A stretch of 64,000 nt of DNA from Nonomuraea sp. SYSU D8015 (GCF_008065375.1 NZ_VJYI01000005.1:558001-622000), one strand, 5' to 3'; positions 49,449 to 57,651 are shown, counted from the stretch's first letter. Made by a program: numbers and translations. Notes: generated from the letters alone by a model not told the origin.

Positions 49449-50777
49449 TCAGCTGGTGATGGTCAAGTCGCGCAGCTCGAAGTAGCTCGCGTGGTCGGCC
49501 TGCAGGTAGCCGTGGAACTTCTCGGCCTGCGCCTTGGCGGACCTGTCCGCGGTGACGACCGTGACGATCACATACTTCTTCGACGCACCCGATCGGATCT
49601 TTCCGTACGCGTACGTGGTGTGGGCCTTGTCCTTGCGCCACGTCACCGCGTCCGAGGTGAGGTTGGCCAGCCGGGTGGCGGTGTTCCTGGCCGCCCGCTC
49701 GTTCGGGAAGGACATCATGATCTGCACGGCCTTGAGGTGCCCGCCGTACGCCGAGTAGGCGACCTGGATGGCGCGCTGGCAGTTGTACCTGGCCAGGACG
49801 CCCTCGCCGTCCACCGGGTCGCAGCTGTTGTACGTCCAGCCGCCGACCTTGTTGGCCTTGAACTTGACGCCGCCCAGGCCGAAGTTCCAGTCGTCGAACT
49901 CGTTGTGCGTGATCGGCGAGTTCGGCGTGACCCGCTTGGAGGTGGGCGGATCGTCGGTGGGCGCCGTGGTCGGGTCGGCGGGGTCTGGGTCGGCGGGGTC
50001 GGCCTGGTCGGACGCGGGCGGGTCCGACGGGGTGGACGGAGGGTCCGACTCGGTCGGCGGTGTCGCGGGGACGGTGGGTACGTGGCTCTCCAGGGCGAGG
50101 GACGGCCGAGGGGCAGGGGAGCTGAGGAGGGCGACCGCGCCGATCGTGCCGCCGCCCAGGAGGAGCACGCCTAACCCCACGGAGAGACCGATGATCAGGG
50201 CGTTGTTGCGCTTGGGCGGTGGACCGTACTGCACCGGCGGCAGCTGGTCCGGGCCATAGGGGTTGCCCTGGCCGTACTGGTTGGGCTGGCCATAGGGGTT
50301 CTGCGGCCCGTACGGTGCGCCGCCCTGCCCGCCGGGCGGCTGACCGTACCCGGGCTGCGGGGTCCCGTGCCCCTGCGGCGGCTGGCCGTAGCCGGGTTGT
50401 GGCGATCCCTGTCCCCGCGAGGGCTGGTCGTAGCCGGGTTGCGACGGCCCCTGTCCCTGCGGGGCCTGGGCGTAGCCGGAGTGCGGGGCTCCCTGTCCCT
50501 GCGGGGGCTGGCTCCCCTGGCCGGGCGGAGGGCCGTAGGCCGGGGGCGGGGCCTGGTGGCCGGGTCCAGGCTGTGGTGCCCCCTGCCCCTGCGGCGGTTG
50601 ACCGTAGCCGGGCTGGTGCGGCGTTTGCCCCGGTGGCGGGCCGTAGCCCGGCTGCGGGGCGGTCTGGCCGGGCGGCGGGCCGTAGCCGGGCCGGCCAGGT
50701 CCCTGGGGTGCTCCTTGTGCCTGCGGGCCCCACGGTCCTTGCGGGTGAGGCTCCTGAGGCTGGGGAGGATATGCCAT
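49449..50777 (-). CDS. Pro/Gln/Gly-rich membrane-anchored protein
   Basis: A 442-residue protein. About residues 1-170 are a low-complexity cytoplasmic tail of PQPGYGQPPQGQG-type repeats; one TM helix follows (LIIGLSVGLGVLLLGGGTIGA), then a Ser/Thr/Pro/Asp linker and a C-terminal extracytoplasmic domain of about 150 residues (NSCDPVDGEGVLARYNCQRA with a likely disulfide). Similar Pro-rich anchors occur in actinobacterial cell-surface proteins. ATG 50777 follows GGGGGG. I know no function. Confidence 0.75.
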   Translation of the reverse strand: MAYPPQPQEPHPQGPWGPQAQGAPQGPGRPGYGPPPGQTAPQPGYGPPPGQTPHQPGYGQPPQGQGAPQPGPGHQAPPPAYGPPPGQGSQPPQGQGAPHSGYAQAPQGQGPSQPGYDQPSRGQGSPQPGYGQPPQGHGTPQPGYGQPPGGQGGAPYGPQNPYGQPNQYGQGNPYGPDQLPPVQYGPPPKRNNALIIGLSVGLGVLLLGGGTIGAVALLSSPAPRPSLALESHVPTVPATPPTESDPPSTPSDPPASDQADPADPDPADPTTAPTDDPPTSKRVTPNSPITHNEFDDWNFGLGGVKFKANKVGGWTYNSCDPVDGEGVLARYNCQRAIQVAYSAYGGHLKAVQIMMSFPNERAARNTATRLANLTSDAVTWRKDKAHTTYAYGKIRSGASKKYVIVTVVTADRSAKAQAEKFHGYLQADHASYFELRDLTITS

Positions 50778-50873
50778 CCCCCCATTCTGGTGCAGTCCCG
50801 TACCATCTGCCCCAACCGCCCCACCCAAAAGTGACGGTGACGACCGTCGGCTATGGACTGTGGTGTCGGGACG

Positions 50874-51791
50874 TCAGGCGCGGCGGATCACGATGTCGCC
50901 GTCGTGGCTGCGGGCGCGTATCTCGACGCTCTCGTCGAACGCCTCGGGTCCGTCGTGCGGGGCGAGGGAATTGACGAGGCTGCCGTTGGCGGTGCTCACG
51001 TCGAGCCAGGCGGCGGTGCCCTGCCGGATGCCGACCTCCAGGTCGCCGGTCGTGCTCGTCAGCACGACCGAGCCGCGTGCGATCTCGCCGATCCGTACGC
51101 TGCCGTGCACCGTTTTGGCCTCGACGTCGCCGTGGGTGCGATGGACGTGCATGTCGCCGTTGACGCCGATCAGACGGAGGTCGCCGGTGACCTCCCCAAG
51201 GTAGATCTCCCCGTCGTCGTTCCTGATCAAAGCTGTGCCGTCGAGCTCGTTGATCCGGATGTCGCCGCTGCCGGCGGTGATCTCGGCGCGGCCGGTCGCG
51301 GGCTCCACGGTGATCTCGCCGCTGTCGCTGCTCAGGCGGATCGTGGCCGCGCTGTCGAGCCGGATGTCGCCGTAGTCGGTTTTCAGCCGGCAGTCTCCCA
51401 GACGGCCCGCGCAGTGGAACTCGCCCGCCATCGCCTCGCCCTGCACGTGGGAGCCCGACGGCAGCTCGATCGTCACACGGGTGGAATCCCAGTCGCCGAA
51501 CAGGCCGGACAGTCCGGACCAGCTCCAGCTCTGCCTCAAGGCCGCCGCGACGAGCGCGCCGGTGCCGCCCGCGTGCCGGGACAAACTCGACAGGGTCGAG
51601 GTCTCCGGTCGCGCGGCCTTGACGACGAGGGTGCCGCCCGCGTAGCCGACCTGGATCGGGACCTGCTCCTCGTCGTCTCCGGACCACACCTCCACCACCG
51701 TGTCGGTGCGGTCGCCGGCGATGATCCTCACCTCGCCGCCCGGCAGGTCGATCCGGACCGAGATCGGTTCGGGGGTGTCGAATGTTGGCAT
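50874..51791 (-). CDS. DUF4097-type beta-strand repeat protein
   Basis: A 305-residue protein that reads as a right-handed beta-strand repeat. Repeats such as RLSSDSGEITVEPATGRAEI, ITAGSGDIRINELDG, IRNDDGEIYLGEVTGDLRLI and GVNGDMHVHRTHGDVEAKTV show the G-D/E-I/V cadence of DUF4097. No signal peptide or TM helix is visible, so it is intracellular or exported by another route. It lies 36 bp after a ribbon-helix-helix regulator and is probably its co-transcribed partner. Role unknown. Confidence 0.82.
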   Translation of the reverse strand: MPTFDTPEPISVRIDLPGGEVRIIAGDRTDTVVEVWSGDDEEQVPIQVGYAGGTLVVKAARPETSTLSSLSRHAGGTGALVAAALRQSWSWSGLSGLFGDWDSTRVTIELPSGSHVQGEAMAGEFHCAGRLGDCRLKTDYGDIRLDSAATIRLSSDSGEITVEPATGRAEITAGSGDIRINELDGTALIRNDDGEIYLGEVTGDLRLIGVNGDMHVHRTHGDVEAKTVHGSVRIGEIARGSVVLTSTTGDLEVGIRQGTAAWLDVSTANGSLVNSLAPHDGPEAFDESVEIRARSHDGDIVIRRA

Positions 51792-51827
51792 GAGACCCTC
51801 CTCCTCTTCGTTGTGGGTGTCCGGGCC

Positions 51828-52367
51828 TCAGCCGACCCAGCCGGTGTAGCGGCGCCCGCCCGCCGGGACGCGCCGGGCCGAGCGGCGACCGCCGGATTCG
51901 AGGGTGGCCGCGACGGAGCGGACGAGCCAGGTGTTGACCGACAGGCCCTCCTGGCGGGCGGCGTCCTCGATCTGTGCCTTGAGGTGCTCGGGGAGGCGGA
52001 AGCTGATCCGCGCGGTGCCGCCGTCCTTGGCCGCCGTCGCACCGGCCGGCAGGGCGTCGGCATCGGAAGGCTCGGCGGGTCCGGCGTCGTCGTCGTGGGT
52101 GTCGTGGCCGAACGGATGGCCCGCCGGTGACGGGGTGACGACGAAGTCGGGGTCGGCGCGGCGCAGGCGCACCTCCACCGAGCCCGGTGCGAGATCACGG
52201 CTGATCTCGTCGGCCGCCGCCGACAGGGCCTCCAGCAGGATCAGCCGGATGGACGATTCGAGGGGTGAGGTGAGCCGCTCGGCAAGGGCACGCGCCTCGT
52301 CACCTCCGGCCTCGGCGGCGACCGCGAGGTCTCGGCGGAGCCTGTCGACATACGGCTTGAGATCCAT
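51828..52367 (-). CDS. Ribbon-helix-helix (HicB/Arc-like) DNA-binding protein
   Basis: A 179-residue protein. The C-terminal ARISFRLPEHLKAQIEDAAR followed by QEGLSVNTWLVRSVAATL is a ribbon-helix-helix domain. The N-terminal helices (DLKPYVDRLRRDLAVAAEAG) may oligomerise. ATG 52367 is leaderless: CATAGT, a -10-like box, ends 7 bp before it, and TTGCGA lies 17 bp farther upstream. Three TGGYGYCA-type elements spaced 11 bp apart overlap this promoter and start codon, so it probably represses itself and the DUF4097 gene. Confidence 0.85.
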   Translation of the reverse strand: MDLKPYVDRLRRDLAVAAEAGGDEARALAERLTSPLESSIRLILLEALSAAADEISRDLAPGSVEVRLRRADPDFVVTPSPAGHPFGHDTHDDDAGPAEPSDADALPAGATAAKDGGTARISFRLPEHLKAQIEDAARQEGLSVNTWLVRSVAATLESGGRRSARRVPAGGRRYTGWVG

Positions 52368-52402
52368 GGTGCCACTATGGCGCCATTTTGGCGTCATCGC
52401 AA
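52367..52402 (-). promoter_or_regulatory. RHH-type promoter with three 11-bp-spaced operator elements
   Basis: TGGTGCCA (52367-52374), TGGCGCCA (52378-52385) and TGGCGTCA (52389-52396) recur every 11 bp, one helical turn, and the middle one is palindromic. On the minus strand TTGCGA and CATAGT, 17 bp apart, form the promoter inside this array and give a leaderless ATG at 52367. Periodic short sites are typical for cooperative ribbon-helix-helix repressors. Confidence 0.8.
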
Positions 52403-52596
52403 ACTCCCGCCTTCACGACCGGCACCGGCGGGCACCACCGTCCGCCCGACCCTGCACTTGGCGGATGCCTGCGAGGGCGGGACCCGCCGGTGACGGCGGG
52501 CCGGGTGAGCGCCACCCCGCTGAGGACGGCGAAGGTTCCCAAGGGTGGCATCACATTGACGTCATGGATCTTGATGGAGGGGCCGCGGGACGTTCT

Positions 52597-52612
52597 CGAT
52601 CCGTAAGGATCG
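52597..52612 (+). promoter_or_regulatory. Short dyad upstream of the DoxX-like gene
   Basis: CGATCC and GGATCG flank GTAA, 54 bp upstream of the DoxX-type start. It may be an operator for the MarR regulator encoded downstream or for another factor. Confidence 0.4.
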
Positions 52613-52666
52613 GTGAGGCCGTTCCGGTATGGGATTGAGGGCGATCCGACTCCGAGGAGCCGTCCG

Positions 52667-53497
52667 ATGTCCGAGGTCGCCGTCCTGTCCCGTGGGGCGC
52701 CCGCCACGCTGGCGGCCGTCCGCGTCGCAACCGCCCTGCTGTGGATCCAGAACGCGGGATGGAAGACGCCCGCGGACGGCTTCGGTCAGAACGCGCCGAG
52801 GCCGCAGGGGCTGTTTCAGTGGACCTCTTACGCCGTCGAACACCCTGTGCTCGCTCCTTACGCCTGGCTGGTCGAGCACGTGGTGTTGCCCAACTTCGCG
52901 CTGTTCGGCTGGGCGGTGCTGCTGGTGGAGTCGGGGCTGGGCGCGTTCCTGCTGGCCGGGCTGTGGACGAGGGCGTGGGCGCTGATCGGGATCGGCCAGA
53001 CGGCGGCGATCACGCTGTCGGTGCTGAACACGCCGAACGAGTGGCACTGGTCGTACCTCCTGATGTTCATGGTTCACGGCGTGCTCCTCGCGACCGCGGC
53101 CGGGCGCTACTACGGCGCGGACGGGTTGGGGGTGAGGGGATGGGAGCCGCCGAGGTACGCGCTCGCGCTCGGTGTCGGGTCGGTGGTCAGCGCTGTGTTC
53201 GTGTTCGCGAGCGGGGACTGGCGGTTCGTGGAGATGACCGCCGTGAGTGCTGTCGCCGCGGTGCTGCTCGGGCTGGTGGCTTGCGTGGCCGCCCGGCTGG
53301 GCCGGCCGTCGCTGATCCTCGCCGTCGGGGTGCTGTTCCTGTTGGCGGCCCTGCTGGTGCTGGGCGACATGACGTTCGGCTGGAGGCTGACCGGTGGCAC
53401 CGGATCGCTGTTCAGCCTGTGGGCGGGGCTCGGCGTTGGGTTGGTGGCGGCGGCCAGGTGGCGTCCTTCGGTGGCGCCCGCGAGCCCCTCTGTGTAG
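52667..53497 (+). CDS. DoxX/MauE-type membrane protein
   Basis: A 276-residue protein with about seven TM helices. ATLLWIQNAGWKTP-like start (ATALLWIQNAG) and LLVESGLGAFLLAGLWTRAWALIGIGQT fit the DoxX fold; the later helices (ILAVGVLFLLAALLVLG) extend it. DoxX proteins take part in membrane redox or thiol stress. GAGGAG precedes ATG 52667. It lies 59 bp upstream of a MarR gene on the same strand, which may sense oxidative or phenolic stress. Confidence 0.75.
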   Translation: MSEVAVLSRGAPATLAAVRVATALLWIQNAGWKTPADGFGQNAPRPQGLFQWTSYAVEHPVLAPYAWLVEHVVLPNFALFGWAVLLVESGLGAFLLAGLWTRAWALIGIGQTAAITLSVLNTPNEWHWSYLLMFMVHGVLLATAAGRYYGADGLGVRGWEPPRYALALGVGSVVSAVFVFASGDWRFVEMTAVSAVAAVLLGLVACVAARLGRPSLILAVGVLFLLAALLVLGDMTFGWRLTGGTGSLFSLWAGLGVGLVAAARWRPSVAPASPSV

Positions 53498-53556
53498 CAG
53501 ACGATATGAGGCACAGATAGGCGGCCGTACCACGGGTTGTCGGTATATTTCAAGGT

Positions 53557-54069
53557 ATGAGCATCGACGAGAAGAACGGGCAGCCTGAGGGTGACTTCGG
53601 GTGGTCTCTCGGCGTGCTGCTGCGCGCCTTCCACGACTCGATGGTCACGGTGCTCGGCGACCTCCCGCACGGGCCCCGGGGCTACCAGACCCTGTCCACG
53701 GTCGTGCACGGCGATCAGCCGAGCCAGCTCGCACTGGCCGCGCACCTGGGGATCGACCGGACCGTGATGACCTACCTCATCGACGACCTCGTCGAGGCGG
53801 GCCTCGTGGAGCGCCGGCTCAACCCGGCCGACCGGCGGCAACGCAAGATCGTCGCCACGGAGAAGGGCGCAGGCGTGCTGCGGGCGCTGGAGCGGCGGGT
53901 ACGCGAGGCCGAGGACCGCGTCCTTCAGGCGCTGGAGCCGGACGAGCGGGAGACCTTCAGGAGGATGGTGCGGCGGGTCGCGTGCGGCGTGGCCGACATC
54001 GAGCCCGTCACCGACCCCTGCGAGGTGGTCGACGAGATCTTGGGTGACGGGCAACAGCCCGCTCGCTGA
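53557..54069 (+). CDS. MarR-family transcriptional regulator
   Basis: A 170-residue MarR regulator. LSTVVHGDQPSQLALAAHLG and IDRTVMTYLIDDLVEAGLVE form the winged HTH, and RRLNPADRRQRKIVATEKG is the classic DxRxxx wing. ATG 53557 is probably leaderless because TATATT (53544-53549) ends 7 bp before it. It follows the DoxX-type gene, so the two may be co-regulated; its ligand is unknown. A compact hairpin lies 18 bp after the stop. Confidence 0.92.
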   Translation: MSIDEKNGQPEGDFGWSLGVLLRAFHDSMVTVLGDLPHGPRGYQTLSTVVHGDQPSQLALAAHLGIDRTVMTYLIDDLVEAGLVERRLNPADRRQRKIVATEKGAGVLRALERRVREAEDRVLQALEPDERETFRRMVRRVACGVADIEPVTDPCEVVDEILGDGQQPAR

Positions 54070-54086
54070 GCAGTGCCTTCGGCGAC

Positions 54087-54118
54087 CCCCGGCACGTCGG
54101 GTCACCCGATCGCCGGGG
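54087..54118 (+). terminator. Two-tier hairpin after the MarR gene
   Basis: CCCCGGC and GCCGGGG form an outer 7-bp stem, and CGGG/CCCG an inner 4-bp stem around TCA, with small side bulges. It is the only strong structure between the MarR stop and the next promoter. No T-run follows. Confidence 0.55.
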
Positions 54119-54139
54119 CCGGCACCTTACCCGGGCCTA

Positions 54140-54168
54140 TTGCGAAATGCCCGCCAAATTCCTACGAT
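54140..54168 (+). promoter_or_regulatory. Promoter of the second BtrH-like gene
   Basis: TTGCGA (54140-54145) and TACGAT (54163-54168) are separated by 17 bp. Transcription would start near 54175, leaving a 5' leader of about 184 nt before ATG 54359, unusually long for this genome. Confidence 0.7.
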
Positions 54169-54175
54169 CCGGTGC

Positions 54176-54262
54176 GTGGCGGTACTCTCCCGCCCAACCT
54201 CTTGAGCGCGTCCCCACGCGGCGCGCCGATCGCGGAGGCAAAGGGGACGCAAGGAGCCTCGG
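54176..54262 (+). ncRNA. Structured 5' leader with a possible pseudoknot
   Basis: The leader can form a first hairpin (GGCGG 54178-54182 with CCGCC 54190-54194). GCGTCCCC (54208-54215) pairs perfectly with GGGGACGC (54243-54250), while GAGGC (54235-54239) pairs with GCCTC (54256-54260); the two stems cross, giving an H-type pseudoknot or two exclusive states. The string GGCAAA...GGGGACGCAA...GCC recalls the core of c-di-GMP-I aptamers but lacks their P1b hairpin. It may be an unrecognised riboswitch or leader element. Confidence 0.45.
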
Positions 54263-54358
54263 GAGTCGTGGTCTGACCGGCCGGCGAACGAACCGTCGCG
54301 GCCGCCACGGGCCGCGGGCGTGGGCCGGGCCCTGGCAATGGCCGCGGGGAGCGCCGTC

Positions 54359-55639
54359 ATGACCAGCAAGAAGCAGCTCAAGGCCCGCATCCGCGCGCGG
54401 ATGGCCAAGACCGGCGAGAGCTACACCACCGCCCGCAACCACGTGCTCGGCCGGAGCGAGACGCACGCCGACGCGGGGTGGCGGTTCGCCGGAGGACGGC
54501 ACCCGTCCAGCGCGGCGATCACCGCCGTCCTGGTCAACCAGGGTGCCGACGTCCGGGAGCCGCTGGTGTTCCTGGCCGGGGGCGGCATCGGCGCGGGCTA
54601 CATCCTGTGGGAGTTCAAGCACGACGACTCCCGCCACGTGACGCTGGGCTTCCGCAACCAGTGGCAGTACCACGACCGGTGGATGGCCAAGACGCTCGCC
54701 CGGCTCGGGGTGCCGTACGAGGAGCACCGCACGGCCGGCGCCCGCGGCGCGAGCGAGAGGCTGGCAGCCGAACTGGACGCCGGGCGGCCCTGCGTGATCC
54801 TGCCCGACCGCTATCACCTCGGCTACTGGCAGCTGCCCGCCGCGTTCGACGGCCACGGCGGCGGCCCGGTGGTCGCCTACCGGCGGGACGAGGGCGGCGT
54901 GTGGCTCGACGACCGAGGCCAGGCCCCGATCCGCGTCCCGAGGGAGCGGCTGGACGCCGCGCGGGCCCGCGTGCCGTCGTACAAGAACGTCATGCACGTG
55001 CTCGGCGAGGCCAAGCTGGACGAGGCCACGCTGGCGGGCGCGGCCCGCGAGGGGCTGCGGGACTGCGCGGCCCATCTGTCGGCGACCTCCGACTCGTTCT
55101 CCCTGCCCGCCTGGCGCAAGTGGTCGCGGCTGATGGCGGACACCCGCAACGCGAAGGCGTGGCCGAAGGTGTTCGCCGACGGGCGCGGCCTGGCCGACGC
55201 CCTCCTTTCGGTGTGGGAGGGCGCGGAGCCGGCCGGCATGGACGGCGGGAACCTGCGCGAGCTGTTCGCCGACGCGCTCGACGAGGCCGTCCCACTGCTG
55301 GGAGAGCCGGAACTGGCGGGGCTGGCCGAGCGGTTCAGGGAGATTCACGCTCTGTGGCACGGGCTGGCGGAGGCGGCGCTCCCGGCCGAGGTGCCGGAGT
55401 TCGCCCGGGTGCGCGAGCTGACCGTGGCGATCAAGGAGAGTGTCATGGGGGAGGGCAGCGCGGGCGCTGACGAGGCGGCCGAGAACGGCCGGCTCCTGTG
55501 GCAGGCCCGCGCCGCCGCGAACGAGTCCCTCGCCGCCACCGACACGGCCGCGCTCTTCGCCGACCTCGGCACCCGGCTGGGCGCGATCCACGCGGCGGAG
55601 ACGGCCGCCGTCGCGCGCTTGTCGGAACTCGTGCGCTGA
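54359..55639 (+). CDS. BtrH_N/DUF4872-like protein lacking the nucleophile Cys
   Basis: A 426-residue protein. MTSKKQLKARIRARMAKTGE is an N-terminal basic motif, RMAKTGESYTTARNHV, seen at the start of various actinobacterial proteins. The following GGRHPSSAAITAVLVNQG aligns with the BtrH_N core but Pro stands where the catalytic Cys (HC) is found in the 30467-31474 relative. DGHGGGPVVAY replaces the His region and WLDDRGQAP the Asp. The rest is DUF4872-like helices. GGGGAG precedes ATG 54359. It is probably non-catalytic or uses a different mechanism. Confidence 0.7.
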   Translation: MTSKKQLKARIRARMAKTGESYTTARNHVLGRSETHADAGWRFAGGRHPSSAAITAVLVNQGADVREPLVFLAGGGIGAGYILWEFKHDDSRHVTLGFRNQWQYHDRWMAKTLARLGVPYEEHRTAGARGASERLAAELDAGRPCVILPDRYHLGYWQLPAAFDGHGGGPVVAYRRDEGGVWLDDRGQAPIRVPRERLDAARARVPSYKNVMHVLGEAKLDEATLAGAAREGLRDCAAHLSATSDSFSLPAWRKWSRLMADTRNAKAWPKVFADGRGLADALLSVWEGAEPAGMDGGNLRELFADALDEAVPLLGEPELAGLAERFREIHALWHGLAEAALPAEVPEFARVRELTVAIKESVMGEGSAGADEAAENGRLLWQARAAANESLAATDTAALFADLGTRLGAIHAAETAAVARLSELVR

Positions 55640-55676
55640 AGGTGTCGATCGCCGCTCATCCCGTAGGTCGTAGCTC

Positions 55677-55898
55677 GTCCAGACGCTGCTCGCGCACGAT
55701 CTCGTCGACGAGTTCCGCCTGCTGGTCTTCCCGGTGCTCGTGGGCTCGGGCAAGCGGCTCTTCGGGGACGGCACCGTCCCGGCCGGGCTGAGGCTCGCGG
55801 GGAGCGTGACGTCGAGCACCGGGGTCGTGGTCAGCACGTACGAGCGGGCGGGAGCGATCACGTACGGCGCGATGGGCCCGGAGACCGGCAACTGGTGA
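55677..55898 (+). pseudogene. C-terminal fragment of a RibD/dihydrofolate reductase-like gene
   Basis: The frame reads VQTLLAHDLVDEFRLLVFPV, LVGSGKRLFGDGTVPAGLRL and VVVSTYERAGAITYGAMGPE before TGA. LVDEFRLLVFPVLVGSGKRLF is the C-terminal signature of RibD_C/dihydrofolate reductase-family proteins. An in-frame TAG lies directly upstream (55671) and there is no start codon, so only about 74 residues of an original 190 or so remain. This explains the otherwise gene-free 336-bp gap. Confidence 0.8.
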
Positions 55899-55975
55899 CC
55901 GGGTGCCGCGCCCGTTCAACAAATCGGGGGCCGAGCCCGTCTGAGGGGTGACGGACCACGGAAGGGCGAGGCCAA

Positions 55976-56476
55976 GTGGAAGACGACTCCAGATTCGTGG
56001 AGTTTGTCGCTGAACGCGCCAATGCGCTGCTGCGTTACGGCTATGCGCTGAGCGGCAACCCGCATGACGCGGCGGACCTGACCCAGGAGGCGCTGGTCAG
56101 GCTGCACGGTGCCTGGGCGCGGGTGCGCAGTAAGGAGGACCCGGAGGGCTACACCAAGATGATCATGGCTCGGCTGCACATCAGCGTCTGGCGGCGACGG
56201 CGTCGCGAGCAGCTGACCTGGGCCCTGCCGGAGACCCCGCTGGAGGACGTGCTGCCCTCCGACGCCGACCAGGAGATCTGGGAGGCGCTCGGAGGGTTGC
56301 CACGCAAGCAGCGCGCCGTCCTCGTCCTGCGCTTCTACGAGCAGCTCTCCGACGCGGAGATCGCCGGTCTCCTCGGCATCTCCCAGGGGACCGTGCGCAG
56401 CCACGCGTCGCTCGGGCTGAGCAAACTCCGTTCCGCGATATCCCACCGCATGCTCGCCAAGAGGAGGACCCCGTGA
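55976..56476 (+). CDS. SigE-family ECF RNA polymerase sigma factor
   Basis: A 166-residue ECF sigma factor. ALLRYGYALSGNPHDAADLTQEALVRLH is region 2 and LPRKQRAVLVLRFYEQLSDAEIAGLLGISQGTVRSHASLG the region 4 HTH. It directs RNA polymerase to stress-response promoters. GTG 55976 follows GAAGGGCGAGG. The next gene starts within its stop (GTGA) and encodes a membrane protein that probably acts as its anti-sigma factor. Confidence 0.95.
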   Translation: MEDDSRFVEFVAERANALLRYGYALSGNPHDAADLTQEALVRLHGAWARVRSKEDPEGYTKMIMARLHISVWRRRRREQLTWALPETPLEDVLPSDADQEIWEALGGLPRKQRAVLVLRFYEQLSDAEIAGLLGISQGTVRSHASLGLSKLRSAISHRMLAKRRTP

Positions 56477-57651
56477 GCGACGATTTGGAACGCGACCTGC
56501 CCACCATCATCAGCCGCGCCTCCCGGCGTGCGCCGCAGGCTCCACAGGATCTCCCCACGCAGGTCATGGGCCGTTCCCGCCGCCGGAGGGCGCGGACGCA
56601 GTCCCTGATCGCCGCGGTCGCCGTGGCGATCGTGGCGGGCGGGGTCGGGGCGGGGACACGGGCCATGACCGACGGCGGCCCCGTCACGGCGGTGGACCCG
56701 ACGCCGACGTCGTCCCCTACGGGGCAGGCGCCTGAGCCCATCGAGAAGGTGTGGCCGGACGCGGTGTACAAGATCCCGGCGAAGCTCCCCGGGGGTAAGA
56801 AAGCCCGTCCGCAGATCTTCATCGACGAACGCACGCTGCTCCTGGAGACGTGGGAGAGCTTCGAGAAGGCCGACGCCATCTACGCCTACGATCTCGACAC
56901 CGGCCAGAGCCGCAAGATCGCCGACATTCGCACACCGAAGGGCGTCTTCGCCTCCGGGTACGCGGCGGGCGAAGGACGGATCGTCTGGCAGACGATCGAC
57001 GACAGGCGCACGCAATTCTGGTCGGTGCCGCTCCGCGGCGGGACGCCCGCCGCCATACCGACCGACGCCCCGGTCAAGGGCGGCGGCGACGGGCTGGTCG
57101 TGATCGGGGGCAAGATCGCCTTTTCGCTCAGCGAAGGCGGCGTCTTCACGCTCCCGCTGGAGGGCGGGACGGTCACCCCGGTCGAGGGTGCGGAGCGCCA
57201 CCACATCCTGCGTTGGCCCTGGGTGGGGACCCCCGGCAGCTACACGCCCGACAACGAGCCCAGCTTCGAGGAGATCCTCAACGTCGAGACGGGGGAGACG
57301 AGCAAGGCGCTGGTCCGGCCCGGTGACCGGTACGTACGCTGCGGTGTGACGACGTGCACCGGCACGAGCGGCGACGAACGCTACTTCTTCCGGCTGCGCG
57401 ACGGCTCTCTGGAACGGGCTCTGTCCCAGAGGCCGCTGTTCGGGGCGGCCTACGACCGGTTCACGACGGTCCGCCTTCCGAACAGGAATGGTGAGGCGCT
57501 GCTCGACCTGGTCACCGGGGAGTCCGGAGACTTCGGCCTGCGTCCTGACGCCAAGGGCCGCATGATCAGCATCCAGCCGGATGTCACCGACCGCCTGCTG
57601 TCCTACGAGCTCAAAGGCAAATACGTGGTCATCGACCTCGCCAAGATCTGA
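56473..57651 (+). CDS. Membrane protein with extracytoplasmic beta-propeller-like domain, putative anti-sigma factor
   Basis: A 392-residue protein: a short cytoplasmic tail (residues 1-43), one TM helix (SLIAAVAVAIVAGGVGAG) and an extracytoplasmic domain with repeated beta-sheet blades such as DAIYAYDLDTGQSRKIADIR, FWSVPLRGGTPAAIP and GVFTLPLEGGTVTPV. The short N-tail could hold the sigma factor, while the blade domain senses a signal, as for SigE-type partners. It is coupled to the sigma gene by a 4-bp GTGA overlap. The zinc anti-sigma HxxxCxxC motif is absent, so the mode is unsure. Confidence 0.8.
   Translation: MSDDLERDLPTIISRASRRAPQAPQDLPTQVMGRSRRRRARTQSLIAAVAVAIVAGGVGAGTRAMTDGGPVTAVDPTPTSSPTGQAPEPIEKVWPDAVYKIPAKLPGGKKARPQIFIDERTLLLETWESFEKADAIYAYDLDTGQSRKIADIRTPKGVFASGYAAGEGRIVWQTIDDRRTQFWSVPLRGGTPAAIPTDAPVKGGGDGLVVIGGKIAFSLSEGGVFTLPLEGGTVTPVEGAERHHILRWPWVGTPGSYTPDNEPSFEEILNVETGETSKALVRPGDRYVRCGVTTCTGTSGDERYFFRLRDGSLERALSQRPLFGAAYDRFTTVRLPNRNGEALLDLVTGESGDFGLRPDAKGRMISIQPDVTDRLLSYELKGKYVVIDLAKI

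Noticed and set aside
54176..54262. Canonical c-di-GMP-I riboswitch
   Set aside because: The GGCAAA and GGGGACGCAA strings are present, but the hairpin that must separate them and the tetraloop receptor are missing, so I report only an unidentified structured leader.
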